64,000 nucleotides of DNA from Diplosphaera chodatii (lineage: Eukaryota; Chlorophyta; Trebouxiophyceae; Prasiolales; Stichococcaceae): NCBI GenBank assembly GCA_032358165.1, contig JAALGY010000041.1, positions 2,914,001 to 2,978,000 on the forward strand, read 5' to 3'. How positions within the stretch are numbered: the first letter of the stretch is position 1; each line of letters begins with the position of its first letter. The notes under the pieces were generated by a model. That model did not search any database. It was not told the DNA's origin and saw only the letters and a program-made list of their open reading frames with translations. The position numbers were made by a program, and so were the translations under genes. Shown one piece after another: positions 23,047 through 35,356 of this stretch.

Positions 23047-24076
23047 TCAGCCTGCTCGCTGCCCCTCCTCAAGTGCCTGCTGCTGTCCCGCCGTCAGCGC
23101 CTGCTGCAGGCGCTGAAGCGTCTGCTGCTGCACCGTGGCCGCCTCAGCCAGCACCTGCTGCTGCTCTGCAGTCGGCTGCAGATACGCAATAGCCAGTTCT
23201 TCATACATCGACAGCGTCTGCTGCATCTGCTGGGTGGTGCGCTGCACCTGCCGGACTGCCATCAGCTGCGTCACAACCGACTGATGATGCGCCTCTTGCA
23301 GCTGTTGTAGTCGCCGCAGGCGCTGTTCTGCATGTGGCTCGAGGCTGGCCAGCCGCTGCTGCGGCTCACCCTCGGCAAGTTCCATTGTGCTGTGTGCCTG
23401 TGCCAATCCTGGTAGACGTTGCCGCAGGATGCTGATGCGGGATGCTCTCCAGTCAGTCTACCTGCATGGGAGAAGGCCCGGGCCATGAGATGGCTCCTGC
23501 CCTCCTCACGTTGCAGTTGGCAACCCGGTCAGCAAAGCACCTACCAGGTCGACGTCGATGCAGCCAAGCATGTCGGCAGAGCTGCTGCGGTGCGTGAGCA
23601 TGTGCACTCATGTGTCTGGCACTCACCTTGTGCCTGGGCGCTGACGACACGATTGTCGTCGCGAGAACTTGTTTCGGGGAAGGTTGATGGCCTCAATTGC
23701 AGATAAAGGCTTCGGCGGCTGCACCCGTAGATGCAGGAAGTTGTGTGCTCCCCTGGCTACTGCAACCGATCTGCAGGCCAACGAGCAGGTTTGACAGCGT
23801 CTTCGACAGCTCAAAGTCATTTGAACAGTTCTGCTTCAGGTATCGGAGCTGCTGCTGCTGGTTGCAATTACGTTGACATCCCAAGTTGCAGACCTGCTGC
23901 GCAGATCAGCGCGCCAGCAAGCGCTTCAGGCACAGCTGCGCAACCCTGAGCATCTTAAGCCGAGAATACAGACCTTACTTTATGTTCAGCTCTCTGCAGC
24001 AGTAGCGATTTGTCACCTGCACCAGCAGACTTGCCTCGGCATCACAGCTCCCTCGCACCTGTGGCGCATCGGCCAT
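23047..24076 (-). CDS. Small Gln-rich coiled-coil protein, function unknown
   Basis: The last exon (stop at 23047, open to about 23390) encodes roughly 115 residues dominated by Gln, Leu, Ala and Glu, with heptad-like spacing (RLRRLQQLQEAHHQ, QRTTQQMQQTLSMYEEL, QQQTLQRLQQAL): a clear coiled coil. An upstream exon near 23780-23870 encodes QQLRYLKQNCSNDFELSK and a Leu-rich continuation. A start at 24076 (MADAPQ..., ending at a GTGACA donor) is in phase. The middle exon (about 23590-23690) is ambiguous between frames, and one donor is weak. I do not recognise the family; small structural subunits of larger complexes look like this. Its putative start overlaps that of the NCBP3-like gene on the other strand, so one of the two starts may be wrong. 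Confidence 0.42.
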
Positions 24077-24077
24077 C

Positions 24078-27000
24078 ATGGCTGACGAGGAGGCGATGCC
24101 TGCAGCAGACGATGAGCCGACAGCAGAGGACGAGCAGGTCACTGCCGCCACGCTAGCTGCAGACGAAGCCGCAGTGCTGGATGAGGAGCGTGCAAAGCAT
24201 GCCGCCCGGTGCGTCCTCATGCTGAATGGAGCGCCCTCACCTTGGGTCATGCATGATGGTGCATGCCCCTCTGATGACAACGACTCGTCGACGCAGCCGC
24301 GTGCATTGGAACCCGGCTGTGGCGAACCAGTGCTCACAGCAACAGGCCAGCTTTTCCGACAGAGACACACCCCAATTGGAAGGCTGTCACCCTGCGTCAT
24401 TGTAGCGCTGCAAAGTTCGGGGTGGAGTACCGGGAGCCAGAGCGGCGGCGGGACCTGCGGCACGTGGTGCGCAAGGAGAAGGCGCTGGAGCGGGCCGCCG
24501 CACGCCCCACCTTCAACCCCGGGATGGACCTGTTCTCCGAGGCGAGCATGCGGATGCATCTGTCCGATACAACCTTCTGCGATGAAGCTAACATGCACCT
24601 GAATGTGAGCAGTCACTTGCACACACCAAGGCTGCCTCAGCAGGCGTGCTAGCTCTGCATGCAAGGCAGGCTGCTTGTTCACACCACATATCGGACGGCG
24701 CTGCAGGAGGAGATCCAGCGGCGGCGGCAGCGGGCGGAGCGGTTCCAGACGGAGGACAGCCTGGCGGCCTACCAGCCGGCGGTGGACCCCGCGGACATTG
24801 CGAGGCGCAAGAAGCGCGCGGAGCGCTTCGGCACCGAGTTCCAGCCGGAGGACGCGGCCGGCCTCATGGACGTCGGTGCGTCGTCCATTTGAACCCTTGG
24901 CCAGCGGTGGCGTCGCTTAGAGCACGTGCGCTGGGAGGGGTCCTGATATGCTGCGGCACACCTGCGCAGCAACGGATCTGCAGGCTAGAATTACCAGGAG
25001 TTATGCACGGCAATGGGTCCTGCGGGATGTTCATGATGCGGGCTTACTGTGTGTGCACGCAGACCTGCTGGAGCAGAAGCGGGAGGTGGCGCCCGAGGTC
25101 GCGCGCCGGCGGGAGGCGGTCCACCTGTACGGCGTGGACCTGCTCAACACCCAGGAGGTGCGCGCGTCTGGGCTGCAATACCCTGCTGGTCGAGGCGTGC
25201 GTGCGGGCCTGCCGTGCCCGGCACCCAGATGCTCAAAGGGATTTGGCTCGCCGCTGTGATGCACAGGGCTCGTCCTGCTGGCTGCCAGCCCGCGCCTGGA
25301 TGTCAGGTGTACTAATGCATCTGGACACACCAGGCAACAGCATTGCTGTCGCTCGCTTGCTCACAGGTGCTGTCGTACTTTTCCGAGTACAAGCCCGCCT
25401 ACGTAGAGTGGCTGGACGACTCCTCCTGCAACATCCTGTTTCGCGGTGGGTCTTCCCGCCGCTCACCTGCGAGCTGCAGGTCAACACTTCCTCTGCAGTG
25501 AAGGAGCTGGAATGGCAGTGTGGGCATCACTGGGCACAGCTCTTCAGTTTACAGGATGCTGAAAGACAGCTGATCGCGCTGCCTTGGTCGCAGATGAGTT
25601 CACTGCAAAGCGCGCCATCTTCGGACTCGGCAAGCCGCTGCCGCCAGAGGACATCCCAGAGGGGCAGGGTGCGTGCTGGATGGTTGGCCCCGCATCAAAT
25701 GGCTCATATACAGCCAACTCCTAAACACCCTGTCTTCTCCACAACCGTGACACTCTGCTCTTCTGCACAGCATCCCGTGTTGGTGAGCATGGCAGCGAGG
25801 TGGGTGGCTGCAGTCACCTGCCGGTGTAGGTGGTGCGACCACAGAAAGTACCTAACCAGGCTGCCATGCATACTACGCAGAGCAAGCGGTGGTGGCCGTG
25901 ACGCAGCTGGAGAAGCTGTGGCACAAGGGCCCCGACTTCACGAAGGACGGCGCCGCCATCCCCCTCATCTTCCGGGTCGCAACCGTACGCCTATCTCTGT
26001 TAGCCGCCGCCCTGCAGCCATCTCAAACCCTGTGCATGGCTGCCCCTCTGCACAGCTGTGTGCCGCCAGACCATTGTCATGGCAAGGCAACACGCACAGA
26101 GCAGCTGGCCAGGTGCATACCAAGGCGCAAAATGTGAGATTACCGTGGCAGGTGGAGGACAAGCGGCCGCCGCCCGGCACGCACACCACGCGCCGGCTAT
26201 GGCAGCCGCCCGGCAAGGTACTTTAATGTGGAACCGTAGTCTACGTGCTGCAGGAATGCTGAGCTGCATCATGAACATGCAGCTTACCATGAGGGAAAAG
26301 ATGCCCAGCGATGGCTATCTGGCTTGGCGTGACTCTGTGTCATGACCACCAGCTGCAGGGCGACCGGCAGCAGCGGCCCAGGCAGCGGCGCAATGCAGCG
26401 GACCTGCAGCCCATCGAGGAGGGGGAGGAGGGGCAGCGGCGGGGGCGGCGGCGGCGGCGGGGCGATGGCGATGTCGATATGCGGGATGCAGATGACGATG
26501 TGAGTCGGATTTCAGGCCAAGGGACTGCTTGGTCAGTGCTGCAGTGAAGGCAATCGTCGGCCTGTGAGGCTACAAGCCCTCAGACGCATCCTGCCGAGAC
26601 TCCACAGGCAGGAAGGGAGATGAACATGGAGCGTCCCATAATGCCTGTTCCTGCCTTGCAGTACTATGAGGCGGGAGCAGAGGATGAGGGGCGGGGGCGG
26701 GCGCAGCAGCGGCGGCGGGGCGACGCCGGCAGCCTGCTGGACGACCCCGACCGGCAGGGCGACGGCGTGCGCCAGCAGCCTCGTGGTCGGCGCACCGGCG
26801 TCACGGTGCGCTGCTCAGCTGCAGGCGGCATCCACCACGCGCCTCAGCTGTTGCATGGTTCTGAGCCATTGTCATAGAATGGACGTATGTCTGCTGGCCG
26901 AAGGTAGAGTGGGCGGTAGGTGCATGCGTCTTGGCTGCAGGTCCATGCTTTGCCTGTCCGAGCAGAGTTTGCTGCTCTGTGCAGGTGACCGGCCTGTTCT

Positions 27001-27122
27001 CAGCGGCAGCGGCAGGCATCACAGTGCCGCCGCGGGCCTCAAGGCAGCAGGCTCAGCCGGCAGCTGACGATGCGGCCGAAGAGTCGCCGCAGCGGGAGAG
27101 CGTATCATATGCAGACCTCTGA
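24078..27122 (+). CDS. NCBP3: NCBP3-like nuclear cap-binding protein subunit
   Basis: NCBP3 binds the m7G cap through an RRM-like fold and links capped transcripts to export factors. The gene opens with an acidic N-terminus (MADEEAMPAADDEPTAEDE), then basic RAERF-type segments: AAKFGVEYREPERRRD (about 24415) and RRKKRAERFGTEFQPEDA (about 24805). The diagnostic block is split by an intron: REAVHLYGVDLLNTQE (about 25105) then VLSYFSEYKPAYVEWLDDSS (about 25370), followed by CNILFR and DEFTAKRAIFGLGKPLPPED (about 25586). The WLDD-x-SCN signature is that of NCBP3. Later exons have PDFTKDGAAIPLIFRVAT (about 25932), the VEDKRPPPGTHTTRRLW part, and Arg/Gly/Asp-rich C-terminal segments (RRGRRRRRGDGDVDMRDADD), ending SVSYADL at 27122. 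Splice phases across the diagnostic junctions are consistent. Metazoan and plant homologues have the same order: acidic start, RAERF repeats, RRM-like core, Arg-rich tail. Confidence 0.82.
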
Positions 27123-27466
27123 TGTTGGCAAACTCAATCGAATGCGCTAGGTGTGGAAAATGAAGTGCGCCGAATTGGCAGGAACAGCCCAGCCCTGTAG
27201 CGCTGCCTGTGCAAGCATGCCAGGGCATTTGTCCCTCCGATGCCGACCCACAGTCCGGCTCTCGCGTGCACGATTGGATCGAGATTTGCTTCGTAGCTTA
27301 CCAAGGCACTGCGCATGCTGCGACTATACACATTCGGAGGTTTAACAGAGTTCACAGGACAACATAGTGAACGGCAGTGGTGCATGCGAAGGCGTTGCCC
27401 GGGGTTCACATGAAAACAGTCATTGCTTAGTGCAACTCTTCAAGGCTTTCAGTTTCATCAATCACA
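27123..27466. other. Intergenic, NCBP3-like to SEC62
   Basis: These 344 bp lie between two plus-strand genes and presumably hold the 3' UTR of the first and the promoter of the second. I see no specific element. Confidence 0.4.
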
Positions 27467-30400
27467 ATGGCGCAGGCCCAGCAGCCGCCGAAGGTGGGCA
27501 TCTCTGGGCTGCTCCATCACAATAGCACATTCTCGCTTTGACTGCCGTCGACGGTGATCGACCCACTGGTCGGCTGAGACAGAGTCCCTGTTCGCGCAGA
27601 AGCAGGATCCTGCGCGAGCGATCGCAGACGAGCTCCGAGGGCGCCACGGCATCGAGAGCCGCGCCGGCGTGGAGGACACCGAGCGTGTAGACTATTTCAG
27701 GCGAGCATTGCATGAGGGATAGGATCGAGAGTCGCTGCCCGAGGGCGCAGCGAGAGTCGCTGCCCGAGTGAACCTGTCCGACACACCGTCAGGATTGCCG
27801 TGCGATCAGTCCAGTAACTGCATGTTCATGGTGATGCAGAGGGAAGGATTTTGCAGCGTTCTTCAAGGAGCACCCTGAGAAAATCCTGGCGGGCATGAGC
27901 CGCAGCGGTGCGCAGTTCGGCCAATTCCATGCCTTCTGTCCTCAAACGACACCAGCAAGCAGCGACATCTGCGTGGATGCCGTGGCACTTGGACTGGTGC
28001 AAGCCAATGCCGTGGGATGTTGCATGTTATGAGTCTGCTGTAAAGTTTGGTGCATGTTCCTGGTCAGGAGCCAGCCAGGACGAGAGCATCAGAGATATGA
28101 TGTTCCTGCTGATCCGGCGGGGCCTGGTGCGCCGCACAGACCGCTTCTACAAGAAGCCGAAGCCCGGCCGCAAGCGCCTCACAAAGTGGCCGCGGAAACT
28201 GCAGCCGCTGCCGCCGCATGAGCAGGTGCCTCGCAAGTTGGTTCAGTCCTGCATTCTCGCAGCTGTTGCGAGGCATGACAGCAGAATGTCTTGAGGCTGC
28301 CTGCATGGAGCTCAGGAACATGCCATACACCGCTGTGCCAGTTGACGAGCCATTTGGACATTCTGCAGGGAACACATCTTCTGTGTAACCTACCGCAGGG
28401 CTGGACGGAGGACAGCTTCTATGCGTGGACCTACGACCTGCCGGCCTCGCCGTGGCTGCTCATCGGGTCGATCGGCCTGGCGGTGGCGGTCCTGCTGCTG
28501 TGCCTGTTCCCGCTGGCGCCCTACAAGCTCAAGATCGCGGTGGTGTACGTGTCGCTGGGCCTCGTCAGCCTGCTGCTGGGCACCATCGTCTTGCGGTGCG
28601 GCTCCATCCTCGTGGTGCTGGCCACCTGCGGTGTGGGTTGTCGTCAAGCGCACGCACTCTGCGTCCGACACTGACGATGCGCCCAGACCTTGGCAACAAC
28701 TGAGAAGGCAGCTGCTGAGCTGATGACGTACAGCATTTGTGCACTTGGCAAAGTGGGCCAAGCTATTGACATCATGCAATCGCGTACCCGGCAGGTGGGT
28801 GGTGGCGGGCGCCACCTGGTTTGCCGCCGGGCGCGCGCTGTGGCTGCTGCCCAACATGCTCAGCGAGGTGCAGTCCTCTGAGCCCCTGCAGCTGCTGGTG
28901 CACGCTGCGGCACCGGCAGCTGGACGTCGCTGATGAGCAATCTCAGTGCCACAGCTCACGTGTTTGACACGACACAAGTTGAGCTGATGTGGTTGTTGCA
29001 AAAGCTCGGTTCAGCAGTACGCTTTCTTGAACCACCATGGACGGTGGAGGATGTCTGACATTGGGCCTGAGCAGGCGGATGTCGCATTCTGTGGCACCTA
29101 ACGAGTGGGTTCACCTGACTGCGCAGACGGTGGGGCTGGACGAGGCGTTTCTGCCCCTGTGGGAGCTGGACGAGGTGGGGGAGGACTGGGCCTGGTGGCG
29201 CACCCACCTGTGGCAGCGCGCTGTGTTCGCGGGCTCCGTGGCCGCGCTGCTGTGGGCCCTCAGCCGCGTGGCGCCCGGCACCGGTGAGCTCTGCAGCTAG
29301 TTTGCCTGTTGGCTGCACACGCAAAGTTTGCCTGTTACTGTGAGACGCCATGCAGCGGCGAACTGGCCGCCACGAATGCTGCTGGCATTGGTACAGCACG
29401 GATGCATGTGTGCGGCTTGTACGGACTGTGGACGCTGGGGCTTGTTGACGCAAGCTGGATCTGTTACTGTTGCTGGCTGTGTAAGCTCATGCAAATGCAG
29501 GACTGTTACAGCATTCCCGATTCGTCCAACCGCAGGCGAGCTGACGTCGGGCGCCAAGGCGACGCACGACCAGATCCTGGAGTGGCTCAATCTGCAGGAC
29601 GCGCAGTTCGGGCGGCTGGCCGGCGCCAACGACACCGGCGCCGGCGGCAACGGCACCGCGGCAGCCGCAGGTGGTGCCCATGCTCATCACACGACAACCG
29701 CCTCATATGCTGCGCTGCGCTGCCATGTGTCATAGTCCGCATGGGTCATGTGTAGTAGGCGCTATTCACATGCATCTGTCCGCCCGCCGCCCTTTTGTTT
29801 GGTGTTGTGACACACTGGCATTTGCCGCTGCAGCGCCGAGGAAGCCAGCGAGCATGGAGGCGCGGTCCGCGGCGGCGGCGGTGGCCGCCGCCAAGGCCGC
29901 CGCCGCGGCGCAGCCCGGCAAGACCACAGAGTCGGAGGTGCTGCGCCCACCTCCTGCGCCATTGCCGCCTGCTCTGACAGCATCAATACAAATAACACCT
30001 CCCGGCGTCTCCCCAGTCCTGTCTTCCGGCCTGTGGGCAAGTGCCATGGCTGTCAGTCACCGCTGACGTGCGGAGGCGCTGCGCCTGCAGAGGGTGCAGT
30101 CCTTCGAGGAGCTGCAGCGGGAGCTGGACGTCCAAGAGGCGTCGGACGAGGCCGCGGAGCAGGCGCGGGCTGCGGGCGCCTCCGACGAGGAGGTGCAGCA
30201 GGTGGGTGCTGCATCCCGCTTCTGTTCTGCCCTGAGCTACGCCAGCTGCAGACGGTGAATACGTGTCACGGCACGGGCGTCCCTCTGCACGACGAAAACC
30301 TTGCTGCAATGCCTCGCAGAGCGAAAGAATGATGCGTGTGCTGTGGCAGGCCCGGGAACAAGCTGCCGCGACCATCCGGCAGCGGCATGCGGAGCAGGCG

Positions 30401-30469
30401 GCTGCGGACAGGCAACAGCCGCCGGAGCCGGATGAGCCGCCGCCGAAGGCCGCAACGGATGAATTGTGA
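27467..30469 (+). CDS. SEC62: SEC62 subunit of the ER protein translocon
   Basis: Sec62 is an ER membrane protein that works with Sec61/Sec63 in post-translational import. Exon 1 reads MAQAQQPPK and splices (AAG|GTGGGC) to KQDPARAIADELRGRHGIES (about 27600), then RVDYFR|GKDFAAFFKEHPEKIL (about 27844), all matching the Sec62 N-terminal domain. MMFLLIRRGLVRRTDRFYKK with PGRKRLTKWPRKLQP (about 28095-28200) is the conserved cytosolic block. WTEDSFYAWTYDLP then leads into two hydrophobic segments (WLLIGSIGLAVAVLLLCLFP and VVYVSLGLVSLLLGTIVLR, 28450-28600), followed by an ALWLLPNML segment (about 28838) and a DEAFLPLWELDE segment (about 29140) with another hydrophobic stretch. C-terminal exons are Ala-, Glu- and Gln-rich (SFEELQRELDVQEASDEAAE) and end KAATDEL at 30469. 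Two membrane spans with cytosolic termini are typical; extra hydrophobic segments here are as in plant Sec62. Confidence 0.87.
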
Positions 30470-31506
30470 TGCACGCCTCCCCTGGTATATCAGCAGCCAC
30501 TGGCGGCCTTATGTCATAGGAACTTCCTGCTGCCCGATCTTGCTAGATTTGGAACCTCAGTCATGAAAAGCATGAGTCAGCCATATCGGCGTTCGAAGCT
30601 TTCAGCTACGCCATTGCTGTTTCACACGACATCAACGACAGTGTCCGTCTACCTAGCGCGGCTCAGACTGCTTCGACGAGCGACCAACGATCTGCTCCAC
30701 TTACAGCGTCAGCAGGTGCGTTCCTTGGATGGTCGTCACCAAATGGCCAAACCTTGTGATAGAAAGTAGTTGCAAGGCCCCAAACCCGTCAAATTGCGTT
30801 TGTTAGTGGCAAAGCGCATATCGTGGAAGCGTGTTGCAAGTTCACGGTGCGTGCGGTGGTTTCGAACACTGTAGGTGCCCAGCCGCTTCTCATCGCTCGA
30901 CTGAGCGGGTCGGCTGTTCTTGACTCGAGAGACGGTCCCGAGCAAATGCAAAAGGTAGTTTCGATCGGTAGACGACGAAGGGTTCCAAGCTCTTGCATCC
31001 AGCGACGTGCCTGAGTGCAGTCGGATGCTTACATGCATAACGAGGTGCAGCACCGCTGACAGACCGTTGATGCCGAATTGCGTGGTATAATCATCTCGAA
31101 ACGACTGTGAAAACACTTTGCACGCAAGTGATGTGCGTGCTCCAGGCAGCGGATGCTGTCCTGCGTGTCCCAGTCAGCATTGCCGAAAAAGCCATCGGCT
31201 TCACGCCGTGATTTCATTGATTCCGACATGTTACAGCGTTCCTGCTATATGTGTAACCTGTTCAACCATAGGCCCAGCGCAGCAGCCGCTGTATGACCCT
31301 TTGTCCTATGTGGACGAAGGTGATTGCTCCTTAGTCACTTGGGTGCAGCTGAGCTTTCTGGCGCACAGCGCTGCAGGAACAGTGAACAATAAGTTGTTTA
31401 CAGAGGTAAGAGGTTTGCCATTGGTCTGCATGCACAACGCCAAATCTGAGGTCATCATGCGCAGGCGCAGCGGCACCAGCCGGCTTGATCGTGGCAGCTG
31501 TCAGCC
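30470..31506. other. Intergenic, SEC62 to hexose transporter 1
   Basis: This is about 1 kb of lower-GC sequence without a recognisable exon on either strand. A TATAAT at about 31085 lies some 420 bp before the transporter ATG; its role is unclear. A TTCGAA near 30862 looks like a tRNA T-loop, but no cloverleaf can be built around it. Confidence 0.4.
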
Positions 31507-34500
31507 ATGGCGGGCGGAGGACCGGCGGTCGCGACCGCCACGGGGCGGGAGAACCAGTACCAGGGCCGAGTGACCGGCTACGTCATCATGGTCGCCCTCA
31601 TCGCCGCTTCAGGCGGTTTGATGTTCGGGTGCGGGTGCCGCTGTGCGCCTTCACCTGCAACAGTCTGGTGCGTCTCACGGAATCCGTGTTGCAGCAACTT
31701 CAATTCTGGTGTATTTGGTTATATGGCAGGTATGACAACGGTGTGTCCGGTGGTGTGTCGGGTATGGACCCCTTCCTGAGGCGGTTCTTCCCAGGTGCGG
31801 GACTATCGTGATGTGAGCACGATCAGCATGCTTGCAAGCCGTTCCGTCAGCCCAAACACAAGCTTACAAAGACCTGCTGCCACATGCAGACGTGCTGGCC
31901 AGCAAGCTGGCGACGGATGATGCCAGCAACGCATACTGCAAGTGCGCACCACCTGTGTCACACAGAAGACCATGCTGCGATGTTCATTCTGACTGTTGCG
32001 CTTTGCACACGCATGGGTTCGTCGGCCCACCTCACAGGCGATGTAAGACGAATTCCAATTGTTGTTTGCAACAGGTTCGACAACCAGAAGCTGCAGACCT
32101 TCACATCATGCCTGTTCCTGGCGGGCCTGGTCGCATCCTTCCCGGCCGCCTGGGTGACCACGCACAAGGGCCGCAAGGTGATACCTTTCCATGCATGCAG
32201 AAACAGACATGATCCAGGCTATATCGGAGGTCACACGTGCCTGTCGCACAGTTGGGTTGACCTCTGCGCGCTGTGCAGGTGTCCATGGTCATCTCGGGCG
32301 CCCTGTACACCATCGGCTGCATCCTGCTGGCGGCCGCCTACCACATCTCCATGCTGTACATTGGCCGCGTGCTGCTGGGCTTCGGCGTCGGCTTTGCAAT
32401 CCAGAGCACCACCCTGTACAACAGGTGCGCACAGGGTGGCTCACAACTGTCTCAGAAGCAAAGAATCATCAGCAGACGCTTTCCACTTGGTTGTCCGATG
32501 GGCTAGGCACCCCTAGTTCAGTATGTAGATCATGTACATTCCTCTGCCTCCTGTGGTTGAAACGTCTCTCCTCACGGCGCACAGCGAGATGGCGCCGGCC
32601 CGGCTGCGGGGCGCGCTCAACATCCTGTTCCAGCTGGCGGTCACCATAGGTGGGAGAGCCAGTGTAATAGTATGGGATGTACTACTAGGTGTTCATGCTT
32701 ACAAAACTAAGAAGTCCTTGTAGACTCCATAACCAACGCCCAAATGCACTACCATAGCATCTGTTTGTCAATCAAGGAGTTGTCTTTACTGTGCATTCAG
32801 TAATACTATCACTCAACCACTCTGTAAGTCCCTTAGGTCTTCATGCTGCTCAGGTATCCTCGTCGCGCAGCTGGTTAATTATGGCACGGAGGACGAGGAG
32901 TGGGGCTGGCGCCTGTCGCTGGGCCTCGCCATCATCCCCGCCCTCATCCTTCTCGTTGGTGTGCACCTGATGGCTGATACTTGCAGGGCGGGGGTGGTGG
33001 GAGCTCTGCATGGTATGCTAGGCTGGTGCTGTGCATGCATGCAACCCGTCCTGCATGCAGTCGCATTGACACACCGTGCGTCTGTGCACGCAGGTGGCCT
33101 GCTGCTGCCGGAGACGCCCAACTCGCTGATTGAGCGGGGCCACCTGGACGAGGCGCAGCGCGTACTGCGCAAGCTGCGCGGCACGAACGATGTGCAGGTG
33201 TCAAAGCTTCATGTGATGTGCGCAGGCAGATGGTCATGCTTTGGTGCTGCAATCGAAAAGCAATGTTGACCTAAATATCTCGAGCTGACTTTCTGCACCA
33301 GCCTCACAGTAGCGTTTGGCCTGGCCGCAGATCGAGTACGAGGACATTGTCATGGCGACACAACAAGCGAAGCTGGTGGGTCGCTGAGCATGGTTGCTGG
33401 GGCGCACCCTGCGCTGTGCGCCATTCAGCAGCTGTCCTGGTGATGCAAGGGGATGTGGAGATGCTGTTACTGACTTCATGCACCGCGGCATTGTGGCAGG
33501 CGTCGACGAACCCCTACAAGACGCTGATGCAGCGCCAGTACCGGCCGCAGCTCATCATCACGGTTCTGGTAGGCCATCTGCTCCGATCCGAGCACCGTTC
33601 TATAACTTCATGCAAGTTTGCATGCAGAGCAGCGCGGCCAATGCTGCGGCCGATTGCTGACTCTGCATGTGTTTTCTCATGCAGATGCCCTTCTTCCAGC
33701 AGTTCACCGGCATCAACGCCATCATCTTCTACTCCCCCGTCTTCTTCTCGTCCATCGGCTCTGGCGACAAGGCAAGTCAATGCAGCAGACACTGGACATG
33801 CGCACATGTATCTGCCTGCGATCATGCATGGCACTGCAAGCCATTCAGCTAAAAGGTCCGTGGCTGCTTCGATGAGGCACACACCCGCCGCTCGCCGCAC
33901 ACCTGCAGGCCGCCCTGGAGTCGTCCTGCATCATCGGCGCCGTCAACGTGCTGTCCACGCTGGTGGCGGTGTTTTGCGTGGACCGCCTCGGCCGCCGGGT
34001 GCTGTTGCTGGAGGCCGGCGTGCAGATGTTCATTGCCGAGGTCATCGTCGCCATCCTGCTTGGTGCGTCCACACTCAGCTTTTCATCAGCACAGTGCCCC
34101 TTACAAAACCGTGCATCTGTGGGCAGTCATCGTGGTGGCAGACGCCTCTGCTGGTCTGCTCTTGGCCAGCAGCAGAGCTGGTTTGCTCATTCCTATGCTG
34201 ACTTTCAGTGTGCATGCCGACCCTGCAGGTCACTACTTCTCGGAGTCGCCCGAGCTGCCAGATGATGTCGCCATCGCCGTCATCGTGCTCATCTGCATCT
34301 TCGTCTCGGCCTTCGCCTGGTCCTGGGGCCCCCTGGGGTGGCTGATCCCCTCGGAGATCCACCCCCTGGAGACGCGCTCCGCCGGCCAGGGCATCAACGT
34401 CGCCGTCAACCTGTGAGCAGTGCATTGCAGTGTTTTCTGACTTGTACATGCCCATGCAGTTTGGCACAAAGCATGCACTCATCAAGAAGCTTTGCAGCCA

Positions 34501-35326
34501 TTGATGCATCCTGCATGAGTCTGCTGTTCAGTGAACTCTTGACATCGTGTGCTGCAGGCTGTTCACATTCCTGATTGGCCAGAGCTTCCTGTCCATGCTG
34601 TGCGGCATGAAATTTGGCGTTTTCCTGTTCTTCGCCGGCTGGTAAGCTACAATTATTGGTACCACTGTGTCTGTGTGTACAATGTGCAACAAGCTTGTTT
34701 GATCAGCGTTCGTGAAGAGTGAATTTTGATGGAGCAGCTGGTCCAGACGCATCTCAATATTGAGTGAAGTGATTTCATTGACAACCTATTATTTTCATTT
34801 CAGGGTCGTGGTCATGGTGCGCTGCAGTGCCTGTTATCGCAGATGCAATGAGCGCTGATCCTTGCAGCTGCGTCTTGCATAGGCAATGCCTGACTCGTTT
34901 GCCTGAATCATTAGTTTCACTGTCCTCTTCAACACTGTGCTGTGTTTGGTGCAGACGCTCTTCACCCTCTTCTTCATCGTGAGCTTCCTCAGTTCTCTCC
35001 GTAGTTCTCCACCGTCATTTCAGCTGCTGTCTGCCTGGTATGGTGCTGTCTGCTGTATGTCTTAATGGGTTGAGGACTGCTAACACGCGTCAGTCTTCTT
35101 TGTACTGCAGCCGGAGACAAAGGGCCTGCTGATCGAGGATGTGCACGAGGTCTTTGCCGCCCACTGGTTCTGGAAGAGGCTCGGCCCTCAGGCTCACCAC
35201 AAGGACATCGAGGGCCGCCCGTCAATGGTTGGCAAGATTGATGTGCTGCGGGAGTCTGGGAACCTGGCAAAGATGTCTGGCCGGGCCGGCATGAAGACGA
35301 ATCCCGCCGGCGGCGCAGCCATTTGA
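31507..35326 (+). CDS. HUP: HUP-type hexose/H+ symporter 1, intron-rich
   Basis: This is a major facilitator (sugar porter) of the Chlorella HUP type, a plasma-membrane H+/hexose symporter with 12 membrane helices. The start [20 protein letters not shown] matches the short N-terminus of Chlorella HUP1. Exons in order: [18 protein letters not shown], split before [13 protein letters not shown] (about 31732); [20 protein letters not shown] (about 32092); [20 protein letters not shown] ... [14 protein letters not shown] (about 32283); [20 protein letters not shown] (about 32585); [13 protein letters not shown] (about 32857); [20 protein letters not shown] (about 33100); [40 protein letters not shown] (about 33685) with the substrate-binding [42 protein letters not shown] (about 34305); [17 protein letters not shown]; and the last exon [20 protein letters not shown] (about 35110) to 35326. 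There are about a dozen introns, several at the same positions as in the third transporter. Confidence 0.92.
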
Positions 35327-35328
35327 AA

Positions 35329-35356
35329 GAAGCAAGTGAAGCAAGCAAGTGAAGCA
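35329..35356 (+). repeat. GAAGCAAGT short repeat in transporter 1 3' UTR
   Basis: Immediately after the stop, the unit GAAGCAAGT is repeated with a four-base insertion (35329-35356). It is a small purine-rich direct repeat. Confidence 0.6.

Noticed and set aside
24646..26226. A 526-codon plus-strand open frame inside the NCBP3-like gene
   Set aside because: It runs through introns and out of frame with the recognised NCBP3 exons. Its sequence is low-complexity without motifs.
30840..30885. TTCGAA-containing segment resembling a tRNA T-loop
   Set aside because: No acceptor stem, anticodon arm or D-arm could be paired around it on either strand.
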